NCBI RefSeq assembly: GCF_033807575.1
Contig: NC_084730.1
Span: 2,587,986 to 2,651,985, forward strand
Length of the DNA stretch: 64,000 bases
Origin: Cydia pomonella
Lineage: Eukaryota > Arthropoda > Insecta > Lepidoptera > Tortricidae
Reading direction: 5' to 3'
Part shown: positions 52,105 through 64,000 of the stretch, in pieces
Numbering within the stretch: position 1 is the first letter of the stretch
Layout: every line of letters begins with the position of its first letter
Translations under genes and position numbers: made by a program
Notes under the pieces: model-generated
What the model was told of the DNA's origin: nothing
The model's input: only the letters and a program-made list of their open reading frames with translations
Database searches by the model: none

Positions 52105-52528
52105 GACATGACATTTTGTATGGGAGACAAAAAATTTTTTTCGCGATTTCGGGGGTTGTCCCATAGTAAAAGTTGCTCATACATATATATTCAGCCCGTA
52201 AATCATTCCAGGTAAATAAATACCCTGTATATGAGTACGACGTGTGGATAGTATGGTATACTTCGCTGCTTACACCTATGGTGTAACGTTCCGCTTGGCC
52301 GCTCGACCGAAAAGATGCTTTAATTACTTATAAGTACCGCTATTTAGATGTTGCACTACTTTTCTATTTCTTCACTCTGCAAAATCAAGTTTTCATCATT
52401 TACTAATTTACACCACCCAGCCTATCATCATCATTGGCCTCATCATCTGTTGTAGATACGGGTTTAGTAGTTTTAATTAAAAGTATTTAGTATGCTTTAC
52501 TTGCACGATTTTTTGTATATATTTTTTT

Positions 52529-52790
52529 GACGACCAATCTGGCCTAGTGGGTAGTGAGCCTGCCTATGAAGCCGATGGTCCCGGGTTCAAATCCTGGTAG
52601 GGGCATTTATTCGTGTGATGAGCATGGATATTTGTTCCTGAGTCATGGGTGTTTTCTATGTATTTAAGTATTTATATATTATATGTATCGTTGTCTAAGT
52701 ACCCTCAACACAAGCCTTATTGAGCTTACTGTGGGACTTAGTCAAATTGTGTAATAATGTCCTATAATATTTAATATTTATTTATTTATA
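52529..52790 (+). mobile_element. SINE S1
   Basis: Head GACCAATCTGGCCTAGTGGG, B box GGTTCAAATCC and full body. Confidence 0.85.
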
Positions 52791-53084
52791 GTTCAAAAGT
52801 TAGAGGGGTAGGGCACATTTTTTTTTCGGAGCGATTATTACAGAAAGTATAAACTTTATCAAAAAATGGTTTTCAAAGACCCTTATTCGTTTTGAAAGAC
52901 CTATACAACGATACCCAAAAAAAATGTTTAAAAAAAATATATATTTTTTATTTTACGCGCCAAATTGCAGCGTTCTAGCACTAACGACCACGAAGCAAAG
53001 CCTCGGACAGACCGACAGCGATATGGCGAAACCATAAGTGTTCCTAGTTGACTCCGGAACCCTAAAAAATAGTTTAATAAGCAA

Positions 53085-53268
53085 ATTTAAAAAGAAGGTA
53101 CTTTTATCAAAAATAATTTGATAAAATATTAATAATAGCCAATTCGAAAAATGTGACGTCACACCAGAGGGGGAGGGGCTTGCCAAAAGTGACCAAGTGT
53201 GACGAGGAGGGGGGAGGGGTCAAAAAACCTAGAAATTCGTGTGATGTAATTAATGGATGACACCCTAC
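53085..53268. mobile_element. M3 fragment, one end
   Basis: AAAATGTGACGTCACACCAG and TGTAATTAATGGATGACACC match the right side of M3; the left side is missing. Confidence 0.7.
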
Positions 53269-53529
53269 TTTTCGCGCTGAAGTACAGTCAGCTGCAGAGA
53301 TATGCATAGAGGTTTGTATGCAAAGCGAAGTTTTGCTGACTATACTCGTACCGCTACTTTACGCAGCGCGGTCACGCAACAAGTTATGTCATAAGTTATA
53401 TGTAATACAGCAGGCCAAGGTCTCAGCGGTTGAATCTCTAACAACCTAACATTGTTGCTCGAGAATAGAGATTGAGAGTGCTTGAAATTTAAGACCCTCT
53501 ATCTTGGACTCGGGTACGTCCTTAAACTA

Positions 53530-53870
53530 CATCCATAAGAGAGGTATGGGCATTGTGAATGTCATCTCGCTTTTTGTGGTAGGGCACAGCACAGCGGATG
53601 TCATTCCAGATCTAAAGCAGAGCCCAACTTGGGATACTTCCACCAAAAACCGCGAACCGTGGGAACCGTGGGAAAACCGCAGCCAAATAACACTTGACCC
53701 ACTTGTGTTCCTGCCGGTGAGTAAGGTTGCCAGAGCTCAACAAGGGTGCGGAGTGTTAGGGTCGGCAACGCGCATGTAACTCCTCTGGAGTTGCAGGCGT
53801 ACATAGGCTACGGAGAGTGCTTACCATTAGGCGGGCCGTATGCTTATTTGCCACAGACGTAGTATAACAA
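53530..53870. repeat. R2 copy
   Basis: GAGAGGTATGGGCATTGTGA to GGCGGGCCGTATGCTTATTT. Confidence 0.7.
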
Positions 53871-54029
53871 TAAGACCAGGGGGCGATTTTTTTGGATTTC
53901 GAGCGTTCGATTTCGAGTGGCTCCCTTCAATACTATCTCCACTACTAAACATTTAATTTCTAATATACCATATACCAAATATACCTTTTTTTTTTCGCTC
54001 GTAGGTATTTCAATAATAGCATTTTGAAC

Positions 54030-54205
54030 GTTTTTCACAGATTTTCACGTGACGAGACGAGACGAGACGTTTCGAGCGCTTAAAAATAAAAATGGGGAAA
54101 AGGCGAAATGCTATTTTTCACAGATTTTCACGTGACGAGACGAGACGAGACATTTCGAGCGCTTAAAAATAAAAAATGGGGAAAAGGCGAAATGCTATTT
54201 TTGAA
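54030..54205. repeat. 83-bp tandem duplication
   Basis: CACAGATTTTCACGTGACGA starts at 54036 and 54119. Each unit holds a (GACGA)n run and GAAATGCTATTTTT. Confidence 0.85.
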
Positions 54206-55077
54206 ATACAAGCGATAGACATTAGGAATCTAGTAATAGAACGAAATACAACAAATCGAGTGGTCGAAATTCAAAAATTGGCCCCCTGGTTCATACACTA
54301 TTAAATATCATACACCGCACTCGAGGACGCATTTTGCGGGCATTGAAAGGGAGTTTACAATCGAACACACTTTATGTCCCACCATACCATAGCACAGTAT
54401 CATAATCATATAATATTAATTTATTACAATAATGTGGATACAAATTCAATTATACAACTAAACTATAAAACTTAAAACCTAAATCTAATTGACGTAACTG
54501 GTGACCGAAGAGCTGGCGGCTTCTTCGCACAACGTATCAGTATTGCGATACAACGAGGAAATGCCGCCAGCATCCTTGGTACAATGCCTCAAGGGCCTAT
54601 TTTAGATATAAGCTAGTTATAGTAATCATCTGTATATATCCATTATGTATATTGTTATTGTCAATAAATATTTTTATTTAATAAATAATACTAAACTTAA
54701 AATACAATACTAAAAAAATATCCCCCTGCGGCATGGTGCCGTAGATGCTGGCACCATTTCCTCGCTGTATAGCAATACTAAATCCTTGAGCGAGGAAGCT
54801 GCCAGGTCTGCGGTCGCCAGTGACCTCTGCTAACCTTAATGTCATAATTAGTTATTTGTTTTACAATGAGGCAAAGTTGTTGTTTAACCTCTCGTGCTAA
54901 TATTGATACCCGAGCAAACGAAAGATTCCGAAATTGAACCACGAGCGTAGAGTCCATTCCATACATAACAATACCTAAATTGTTAATTTGAAAGGGCCCT
55001 CAAGAAGTACTATAAAAGATCACTCATTTATTTGTTTTTAAATACAGATAAAACAAATAAAATAAATAAATAATAAA
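54206..55077. other. Intergenic; minor repeat debris
   Basis: 54490-54680 resembles a LINE 3' end (GACGTAACTGGTGACCGAAG, CAATGCCTCAAGGGC) also seen near 39460-39600. An R7 fragment lies at 54890-54950. Confidence 0.45.
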
Positions 55078-55306
55078 TATTTATAGGACATTATTACACA
55101 AATTGACTAAGTCCCACAGTAAGCTCAATAAGGCTTGTGTTGAGGGTACTTAGACAACGTAAATACTTAAATACATAGAAAACACCCATGACTCAGGAAC
55201 AAATATCCATGCTCATCACACGAACAAATGCCCTTACCAGGATTTGAACCCGGGACCATCAGCTTCGTAGGCAGGGTCACTACCCACTAGGCCAAACCGG
55301 TCGTCA
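55078..55306 (-). mobile_element. SINE S1, minus strand
   Basis: The complement of the S1 body and head ends CACTAGGCCAAACCGGTCGT. Confidence 0.85.
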
Positions 55307-55731
55307 AACAGATGTATTTTACTTTCCTCGTATTCAAAATGAAAAGTGCAATGTTAAACTTGTGTAAAAAATTAGTGTTTTTCATCCTTTGGTCTACCAT
55401 TGAATCAATGTAATTCTAATGACGTAGTCATTGTGAAAAGTTTTCACAGTGGGTCAGGAATCAAGTTATTCGATAGTACACTGTAATGCACAGTGGGCCT
55501 TACGAGGTAAGAAGAGCTATAAACGAGCTAGACAGCCAGTCTGCACGATTAACACGAAAGTGAATGAAGTAACCGTTATATCATCTCGTAATCCGGGCGA
55601 TGAACGGGTTTCATCGATGCCAAGGTCCTGACTGAATAAAATTACTATTTACACCTACTTATTACAGTATTCTTCGTTTTTTTTTTATTAAAAACTTAGG
55701 TAGGTATGTACCGTAAAATGTTACTAGTGTG

Positions 55732-56530
55732 CATTGGTCTCCACTGGGTAATTGTGTTTCAACAGATTCTTCACCTCAACTTGAAGGGGTACTTTGCTGC
55801 TTAAAAACAGTGAGCAAAATCGCATTTTGCTCACTGTTTGGTTGTTCTTGCGAATGTTGATATTGAGTCCTGAGCGTAGTGAGGGACTCAAAAACACGAG
55901 ATCTAAAATAACTTTGCTCTCGTGTGATACATACAACTTTTCACCTCAGTAGTGAGAACATATTAAAGGTTAAAAAAATTCAACATCAAGCCACCACACC
56001 ACAACCACACCACCACCACCACACATTTATTTACATTCATGAATGAAAGGCATCATCATTATGACGAAAGCTTGTCTCACTCCCTGGAGTGAGGAAAGTC
56101 GCACTTTCCTCACTCCCCGGAGTGACGAAAGTAGGCTTGTTCGAGCTGCTGAGGTGAAAATGTAATTTTTAAAAAAAGTTGTGGATTGAACTGTCAATTG
56201 ATATTCGAATTTACAATATTATTTCACTGCTTTCGTTTTGTTTTCTGTTTTATTGTGGTATTTAAACTTAATTGTTAGAATACCTTAAGAAAACATGAGA
56301 GAAAAAGTGATAAAGGATTATAGTCATTCAGGCTGTATTTTTCCTTCCAAATATGTTCTCACTGCTGAGGTGAAAAGTCTTGTGTAATACACGAGATCAA
56401 AGTTATTTACATCTCGTGTGCTTTTGACTTTTGAGTCCCTTACTACGCTCAAGATTCGTAATTAGATTTACTCGCTACGCTCATGAATAAGCACTCGAAG
56501 AAATATCAAACTTTGCTCTCTTGTTGTACA
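55732..56530. repeat. Inverted pair of a repeat R9
   Basis: 55840-55960 (TCGTGTGATACATACAACTT, TTCACCTCAGTAGTGAGAAC) is complementary to 56344-56450 (GTTCTCACTGCTGAGGTGAA, AAGTCTTGTGTAATACACGA). The spacer includes a (CCA)n-rich stretch and a small GAGTGAGGAAAG/CTTTCCTCACTC foldback. Confidence 0.6.
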
Positions 56531-56541
56531 AATAATTATTA

Positions 56542-56766
56542 TACAGTCAGCATCAAAAGTAACGGATCAAATAACGCTTCATAAGTATCTAACATTATGT
56601 AACAGCTTAACAAAAAGTGATGTCTTTAATATAGAACAACTAAGACTGTAAAAAGATATACTTTTGAATGTGAATTTTAGAAATTTATCTATATTTGGAT
56701 AAGTTATCCGGGATGTCAGATACTTTTGGCGCGTTGTTTCATCCGCAACTATTAATGCTGACTGTA
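56542..56766. mobile_element. Mariner-type MITE M2
   Basis: TA-flanked ends CAGTCAGCATCAAAAGTAAC and ATTAATGCTGACTG match the copy at 25606. Confidence 0.8.
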
Positions 56767-57474
56767 CACATATAAAATTAACGGTCACAATGAAGGTTCT
56801 GGGCCTTTTCGCCCCTCGGGCTCGCCGGGGTCGGGCTTTGGACTCTTTGGTCTCACAGCCAAAATTACTCGGAAACTTGATTTGCCCATAACCGCCGCCA
56901 TTTTGAATTTAAAAAAAGTATGCTAGATCATTTTCAGCCTCCTAAGTCCTCATCATATGTCACAAATCTCAGCGATGTCGAACCATTTTGTTTTTTTTTT
57001 TGTAGTATGGCATAGTTTTTTACTGAAACTTTTGACAATATAATACAAAAGGTTTCACGAAAATCAGTTTTAGTTTAAGTCTAACGGCCCTCCACTATAC
57101 TTTTTTTTTAGCATTAGATTAAGGGTAAAAAATCTTGACGTGGCATTTTTTTTGAAAAACACTTTTATAAAATAAATCACAGGAAATATTTATGAATTAT
57201 ATACTTAACATGTTTGATCATTTACATTCTTTTGGTTTCATAAGTAATAGTTATTATATTTTAGAAGCATTTTAAATAAAAATACATATCAAGATTGTTT
57301 TACACACGGTGCATCCTAAATAAGGGTGTGTCCTCGCGCCCATAGAAACAGTGTCAGACTATCGGGCCTTTTTCATCAGTCCTATTAGGCCCTGGGGCCC
57401 AAAACGCATGATACATTCACGGACACCATATAATTCAAAGGTTGAAGTCTAAAGTTAATTATGTACCCAAATTG
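56767..57474. other. Intergenic, nothing recognised
   Basis: No supported feature. Confidence 0.4.
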
Positions 57475-57590
57475 TCCCACTGTTGGGCAAAGACCTCCCT
57501 CTTATTCTTCCAAGTATCCCTATCCTCGGAAGTCTCCCACCAGTCTCTGTCAAAAGCGTCAAGCTGGTCCTCGTGGACGTTATAGTGGCA
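57475..57590 (-). repeat. RTE-like LINE 3' tail
   Basis: The complement of TTGTCCCACTGTTGGGCAAA, GACCTCCCTC is the usual insect RTE ending. Confidence 0.6.
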
Positions 57591-57899
57591 ATAAATTTTT
57601 TTTAATTTTCTTAGTGCGATTCACTTGAAAATAATTTCTAAAATACGCGCTTACAAAATGCAGGAAAATAAGTAATTTTAAACAACAACGGAGAAAACCG
57701 CTCAAAGTTATCACCCTATTAATTGTTTGCCAAATCAATATTAACATTAATTAATATTTATCATATGATTACCCCACTTTCCGTGAAGCAATTACCATTT
57801 CGCTGATCTACGTGATCAGATCAATGTTGTAATTCGAACGAGAACAGAAAATCGATAAATAACACGTTTTAATATAGATCGTCACGTTTAAACGGCATG

Positions 57900-58690
57900 C
57901 TTTTTAGGGTTCCGTAGCCAAATGGCAAAAAACGGAACCCTTATAGATTCGTCATGTCCGTCTGTCTGTCCGATTATGTCACAGCCACTTTTTTCCGAAA
58001 CTATAAGAGCTATACCGTTCAAACTTGGTAAGTAGATGTATTCTATGAACCGCATTAAGATGTTTACAGAAAAATAGAAAAAAAAAAACAATAAATTTTG
58101 GGGGTTCCCCATACTTAGAACTGAACTAGGTCTTTAAAAATGATATTGAGGTTTCTAATATCATTTTCTTCTAAACTGAATAGTTTGCGCGAGAGACACT
58201 TCCAAAGTGGAAAAATGTGTGAAACCCCCCCGTAATTTCTAAAATAACAGAATGAAAAATCTAAAAAAAATATATGATATACATTACCATGAAAACTTCC
58301 ACCGAAAATTGGTTTGAACGAGATCTAGTAAGTAGTTTTTTTTAATACGTCATTAAATATTTTTTTTTTTTTTTTCACCAAACCCATACGTGTGGGGTAT
58401 CTAGGGATAGGTCTTCAAAAATGATATTTAGGTTTCTAATATCATTTTTTTCTAAACTGAATAGTTTGCGCGAGAGACACTTCCAAAGTGAAAAAAAGTG
58501 TGTCCCCCCCCCCCCCCTGTAACTTCTAAAATAACAGAATGAAAAATCTAAAAAAAATATATGATATACATTACCATGCAAACTTCCACCGAAAATTGGT
58601 TTGAACCAGATCTAGTAAGTAGTTTTTTTAATACGTCATAAATGGTACGGAACCCTTCATGGGCGAGTCCGACTCGCACTTGGCCACTTT
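57900..58690. repeat. R3-type element with internal duplication
   Basis: It starts AGGGTTCCGTAGCCAAATGG and ends TACGGAACCCTTCATGGGCG. A segment (AAAATGATATTxAGGTTTCT ... CCGAAAATTGGTTTGAAC) occurs at 58135-58340 and again at 58415-58625. A C14 run is at 58504. Confidence 0.65.
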
Positions 58691-59589
58691 TATTTTTTTT
58701 TACCGAAGCATGCGGGAAGGTCTAGGTTTTGGCTCGGTCAAAATACTTTCGTATGTTTCGTATGTATGTTTTCTCTTTAATTTTTTTCTACTCGTCGACT
58801 GTAATGGTTGAATTAAGATTTCGTATACCAAACTGTAATTGGGTACTTTCCATGTATGGGCTCCCAACTCAACTATAATATTCATTTCGAAACGGTTTAG
58901 TTAACTATAATGAAATTGACCACTCACAGCTCGCCGCGGTCAAGAGGACAAAACAAAACGATAGCTCAAATTAATTATTTATTTTAGGTTGTATGGTAGA
59001 AACAATTGCTTCATAACTCATAAACGCACAAATGACAACCTTAATAGCAACATCCATAGACTACGAAAACCGCTTACCATTGCTTGTTAGGTTCCATAGG
59101 CTACGGTGGCCAAAATCGAGAAAAAGCTGTCTAAAAATTGAATTTAGCAAGGAGCAAGTACCAGGGCCTCGTGAGTTACGAGAAGGTGTCGTTGACCAAG
59201 CCGCCGTGCCGGGGCGCGTACGAGTATGAATGAAGGTATCGCGGCTACTAGCATATCTTAAATAGCTGTTATAACTATATATTCTTTTGGCTTGTTTACC
59301 TGCATGATTTTATTAGTTAAAAAAATCTTTTTACTGACTTATAGAAAAAGTATTGTATACAATACGGATATAATCAAGCTTTTCAATCTCGTACCTCACT
59401 TTGGCAACTCAGCAAGCTTCGTTGCCAAAACACGGTACTCGACTAAAAAGCTCTCTATTATATCACGATTGTATAAAATACTATTTTCTGTCATTTCGTT
59501 TTATTTGTAAAAGTGCAAAATGGTGGAAATTGGCATAAAGGACTTGTGCTATTAGCGTCTATGGTACTTGGGACCATTGCAAGTACGCT
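58691..59589. other. Intergenic, nothing recognised
   Basis: Sequence at 59310-59510 is complementary in part to 43900-44160 (ATAATAGAGAGCACTTCAGG region), so a diverged repeat is likely. No gene. Confidence 0.4.
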
Positions 59590-59912
59590 TTCTTTCTTCC
59601 TCGCGTTATCCCGGCATATTGCCACGGCTCAAGGGAGCCTGGGGTCCGCTTTGACAACTAATCCCAAGATTTGGCGTAGGCACTAGTTTTTACGAAAGCG
59701 ACTGCCATCTGACCTTCCAACCCAGAGGGTACTAGGCCTTGTTGGGATTAGTCCGGTTTCCTCACGATGTTTTCCTTCACCGAAAAGCGACTGGTAAATA
59801 TCAAATAACATTTCGTACATAAGTTCCGAAAAACTCATTGGTACGAGCCGGGGTTTGAACCCGCGACCTCCGGATTGCAAGTCTCACGCTCTTACCGCTA
59901 GGCCACCAGCGC
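59590..59912 (-). mobile_element. tRNA-derived SINE, family S2
   Basis: On the minus strand the head AGCGCTGGTGGCCTAGCGGT and B box GGTTCAAACCC, then body and tail. Near-identical to 13620-13912. Confidence 0.85.
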
Positions 59913-60059
59913 TTTTTTTGTACGCTATGATATCAAAAAGGTATTTTTTGTTTTTACTATTTTTAAGCTAATTAATATAGATAAGCTCACTAGTTTAATT
60001 TTATTTTGCTGTTTTCTGAAATTGAAGAATCTTAGGGTCAGTGTACGGTCAATTCAAAT

Positions 60060-60460
60060 TCAAAATTCAAAAATTTATTCTGCAAGTAGGCCTCAAGGGC
60101 TCTTTTACAAGTCAGTAAAACATTATAGTAACATCCACTCTGTGGTAACATCATATAGTGACATGAAAAATACATAACAACATTTATAAATACAACAGCC
60201 AATAGCTGGGTAAACAATACATTATAATAATCTTAAAATAAATAATTACTACAATACAATAGAGATGTATAGTCTCTATGGTTAAAAATACATTAAATCT
60301 GGAGATGTAAAAGGTTCCCAATGTCAGAGTACTAATACTAATAAGATTTGGAGGTGTAAAGTCTCTCCAAGTGTCAAAATAAAATGTATACTAAATAAAT
60401 AAACCGCGTCTGGACTGTTAAACTAGCAGTCTCATAAACTAATGCTACAGAAATAAACAA
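60060..60460. repeat. LINE 3'-end-like repeat
   Basis: TTATTCTGCAAGTAGGCCTC followed by AAGGGCTCTTTTACAAG and GAGATGTAAAAGGTTCCCAA blocks. Confidence 0.5.
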
Positions 60461-60589
60461 TTATAGGGAACACCATTTTTTATTTACCAATTTAAAGTTT
60501 AGGTGCATTCAATTAATCTATCTTTTTGGCGAACCGCGAGTTCTCATTTCGGGGTGAACTACTAGTTAATAGTTAAAGAAAAAGTGATG

Positions 60590-60890
60590 AAGCCCTCCGG
60601 TGGCTAAGGCCGCATTCGATCGGCGTCTTTTAGCTAACCGAGCTAAGGCCATGAACACCATGAGCAGAGGCGACGCTAGGCGAGGCCGACGTGGGCCACC
60701 CTCTTTGGCCTCGCGGTCCGAAGGCCTCGCGCCTCAAATAAGTTATATCTCGGACATAACGTAAAAATGTTCGTTGTTTCTTGCGCCACCAGAGGCCCTC
60801 GCTAAAGTACCTTGCCCACAGTTTTGGTCTTGCCCGTCTCAAACATCTGTGTAATGTTCTAGCAAAATAAATAATTCTGATTCTGATTCA
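60590..60890 (+). repeat. LINE 3' end with ATTCTG tail
   Basis: A GC-rich region (AGGCGACGCTAGGCGAGGCC) ends AATAAATAATTCTGATTCTG, typical of a LINE tail. A minus-strand ORF of 70 codons here is not recognised. Confidence 0.5.
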
Positions 60891-61242
60891 TTCAAGTTTT
60901 ACAAATATCATCTTAAGCTAAATATCAGAGCAATTTATTGGTGCAGTTATTTTTTTTTATGTATTACTATAGATATGTAAAACTTAATAATGAGAATTTC
61001 ACAAAAGAATCTTCAAACACCAAAATTGTATAAAAATACTAGTCTAGAAACTTTCTAGAATGAAATTTAAATGTCAAAAAATACGGATTACCTAATATCT
61101 ACATTGAATTATCAATTTCATAATTATTTACATAACAATAAATAATTAATTATTTTCAATGGCACTTAATCCCACGATGTTTCATCATTCATGTAGTCTT
61201 GTGTACTATAATAGGCTTTAGAGATAAGCTTACGTTTTACAT

Positions 61243-61595
61243 TATTTTTTAGGGTTCCATATCCAAAGGGTCAAACGGGACCCTGTTACTGAGAGTCCGC
61301 TGTCCGTCCGTCCGTCCGTCTGTCCGTCCGTCCGTCTGTCACCAGGCTGTATCTCATGAACTGTGATAGTTAGCCAGTTGAAATTTCTACAGATTAAGTA
61401 TTTCTATTGCCGCTATAACAACAAATACTAAAAACAGAATAAAATAAATATTTCTTTCCAATCCCGAAGTTCTCATCCAATCACCGAAGTTAAGCAACGT
61501 TGGGCGGGGTCAGTACTTAGATGGGTGACCGTTTTTATAGAAAATGGTACGGAACCCTTCCTGTGCGAGTCCGACTCGCACTTGGCCTATTTTTA
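61243..61595. mobile_element. R3 element carrying a 5S-rRNA-like block, second copy
   Basis: Same architecture as 24448: AGGGTTCCATATCCAAAGGG, (TCCG)n, CAGGCTGTATCTCATGAACT, then 61470-61540 with TTCTCATCCAATCACCGAAG, TTAAGCAACGTTGGGCGGGG, TCAGTACTTAGATGGGTGACC, then GAGTCCGACTCGCACTTGGCC. Confidence 0.8.
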
Positions 61596-61632
61596 AATTT
61601 ACTAACAGACAGTTATGATATTATTATATAGT

Positions 61633-61922
61633 ACCTGGGCGACCGAGCTTTGCTGGGTTATAACTATTTATTGTAATATGTAAGTAAGTAAGTAAATATT
61701 CTTTATTGCACCAACAATTATTAGCGACCATATTCTGCGTCGAAAGAAAAACGCATGAAAACTCGAAAACACGCGTTTTCCCAAACATAAGACTAATCTA
61801 GATCGGTTGTTTACCCCCAAAAACCCCCATATACCAAATTTCAGCAAAATCGTTAGAGCCGTTTCCGAGATCCCGGAAATATATATATATACAAGAATTG
61901 CTCGTTTAAAGGTATAAGATAA
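61633..61922. mobile_element. Retroelement-like repeat, second copy
   Basis: Outer parts of the 14343 element (ACCTGGGCGACCGAGCTTTG; TTCAGCAAAATCGTTAGAGC; (AT)n) without the tRNA-like centre. Confidence 0.6.
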
Positions 61923-62659
61923 TAATAGGTATCAAACGAGCGGACAAATCGTCCAATCGTAAGCAATTACCGTTGCACATAGGGTTCAAACTCCTATGTT
62001 AACGTCTTTCCTGCAGACATACCTAAAAGTTAAAGGCTAATAAGGGTTATTTTTTTATATTAACCCTTATCCACATCAAAGCCCCAAGCATAGTTCGTGT
62101 CATCCAAGATGACGCGTAGATTTGTCAAATCTAACCTTTAAAAACGACGACACCTGTCAAGGCTATGATAAATAACTAGTAGGATATGATAAATATTGTA
62201 ATAGTTTAGTATTAATATAAGTAAGGATGTCTGTTTTAAGTTCCGATTACAACGCTGTCGTAAAATTATTGTCGGAACTCCTAGTGGGAATTGTATTAGG
62301 ATGTAGGCTAAATTTATTATTTTAGAATCTTATCCGTATATATTACTGGCCTGTATCTGTTTTTTTCCCCAATAAAGAAAAAAAATAAAAAAAAATAAAG
62401 GCACGCGTCTTCGTGAACGACACGATATATACTCCTGTTCTTTGGATAAGAAAATTAACCCTTATGGCCCTTAACATTTGGGTATGTCTACAGGAAAGAC
62501 ATGGACATAGTGTTAAGTTTGACACATAGACACTGCAACACCAGTTACAAATACGTTGCCGACCTTTAAGACGGGAGTACCCTCTTTTCGTAAGTATTTT
62601 ACCTTTATCAATAATATATAAATATATACGTAATATGCATATATATTTATACATATAAG
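61923..62659. other. Intergenic, nothing recognised
   Basis: A short pair ACATTTGGGTATGTCTACAG / CTGCAGACATACCTAAAAGT (about 62475 and 62010) suggests an inverted element, not resolved. Confidence 0.4.
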
Positions 62660-62815
62660 TAAGTAAGTAAGTAAATATTCTTTATTGTGCACCATACATT
62701 TAAAAATAAACAGGAAATGAAAAAACACGTAAAAGTTAGGTAACAACAGGCGGTCTTATCGCTAAGAAGCGATCTCTTCCAGACAACCTTTGGGTAGCAG
62801 GAAACAATGAACTTA
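62660..62815 (-). repeat. LINE 3' tail
   Basis: (AAGT)n, TATTCTTTATTGTGCACC and ACAGGCGGTCTTATCGC, then GAAGCGATCTCTTCCAGACAA. Confidence 0.65.
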
Positions 62816-63929
62816 CAACATTGAACGGGTAGTGCCGATATACATATAATTCAACAAAATGAAGACGCAAACAATATAATACATACCTACATACTAATAA
62901 AATAAATACATATATACATACATACATTATATATTATACAATCATAAATAAAGGCAAGTTAAGGCAGCGAAAGGTAGTGAGTCTTCAAAAGATAAGTACA
63001 TTGACTAGTGCTGCACTGGTCGTTTATTAGTGTAGGTTTTAAGGTTCTGACGGAAGATCAGCGCTGTGGTCTCCGCAGTATTTATGCTGAGTCAGCGCCT
63101 ATTCTTTACCACAACACATGACCCTCTACTAATATCTCTACTAATCTAAAAATAAGACACGTAATACATTGTTATTGATATTAGTGTCAAATTGTATGTT
63201 ACTTTTTCTTTGTCTCTTGTCAATTTTCTTTTTCTCTTGTTATTTGTTTGTGTCACAAAGCATGTAAGTTGTGGTTGAATAAAGATTGTATCTATCTATC
63301 TAATCAGGCTAACGAGTTACATATAGAACGAGTACAACCAGTATACAACATACACAACCATGCATCTACAACCAGTGACAAAAATCACTGTTTTATATCG
63401 TTTTTTTAGCCTAGTTTGTTGCTCATTTTTTAAGAGGCTGTCAACACCCAATGTCCTTGAAATTGATGTTACTTAAACAGTTTTTTAAGAAAGACTATTT
63501 GTTTTAGTCAAGTAAGAAAAATATATGTTCATATTAATTATATTTCAAAGACCGTGGTTGTACTCGATACACGATTGAACGAAATCGGCTCGATAGAAAA
63601 TAATTGCAAAGATTGGTCTTAAAATCACAATTAAACGGTTTTATGTCTTTATTGTTTTGACTTATGGGTCTGCAATTAAAATCACAATTTCAAAACATTT
63701 ATATCTAAACCGTAGTTGAGTAAAATATTACACTAATAATCCACTTTTTTTTATTTAAATATTTTTCTTATTATTCCCTTGCCCAGGCCCAGTAACATGC
63801 GACAGTGCTATCTCATTTACTCCGATACAAATAGACAGTGTGCGCGCTTTAGGTATTGACAGCCTCTTAAGAGGGAAGAATATTAGCTTTGCGACCCTAA
63901 TCCTAACCAAACATACGTACATCTTAAAT
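62816..63929. other. Intergenic, nothing recognised
   Basis: A TATCTATC tail near 63290 suggests another LINE end. No gene. Confidence 0.4.
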
Positions 63930-64000
63930 GAAATTTCCATTACGGGAGAAAACGGTTTCCACTGACTAAATCTTAACAAATCACTTTGATTTTGATGTCA
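63930..64000. repeat. R4 fragment running off the window
   Basis: GGGAGAAAACGGTTTCCACT, GACTAAATCTTAACAAATCA matches R4. Confidence 0.55.

Noticed and set aside
60630..60842. 70-codon GC-rich minus ORF
   Set aside because: It lies in a LINE-like 3' end with an ATTCTG tail; no family resemblance.

Overview
The window looks like nuclear DNA of a moth or butterfly (Lepidoptera). It has small GC-rich exons with GT-AG introns in AT-rich DNA packed with tRNA-derived SINEs, jockey/CR1-like and RTE-like LINE tails, and many short inverted-repeat elements. No bacterial or viral gene was seen. The species cannot be named from the sequence.

Two host genes are present and point at each other. (1) Plus strand, 2291-12917: the 3' part of Lachesin (Lac), a GPI-anchored immunoglobulin-domain cell-surface protein. 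It covers part of Ig2, all of Ig3 and two candidate alternative last exons; the 5' exons lie before base 1. (2) Minus strand, 46136 down to 21840: a complete fatty acyl-CoA reductase (FAR). It has 13 coding exons that join in frame to 584 codons, with the TGATGFLG cofactor motif, the YTFTK active site and a C-terminal hydrophobic tail. Its start lies in an exon whose acceptor shows that a further 5' non-coding exon lies upstream.

Layout: 1-2290, intron with a SINE and a broken LINE; 2291-12917, Lac exons separated by repeats; 12918-21839, intergenic and repeat-rich; 21840-46136, FAR; 46159-64000, intergenic with LINE, SINE and MITE debris and no supported host gene.

The most unusual feature is local, decayed copies of single exons beside the functional ones. 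FAR exon 2 has three extra copies (one with a stop, one frameshifted, one truncated). Exon 5 has two extra partial copies in exact 123-bp steps, exon 8 has one, and exon 9 has one that was later split by a TA-flanked MITE. The Lac last exon has two decayed copies. Lac also has two phase-compatible alternative ends. Other points of interest are a repeat family carrying a 5S-rRNA-like block, an 82-bp satellite with a 164-bp higher-order pattern, an almost perfect 38-bp hairpin in a FAR intron, and mobile elements lying within 10-70 bp of many splice sites.
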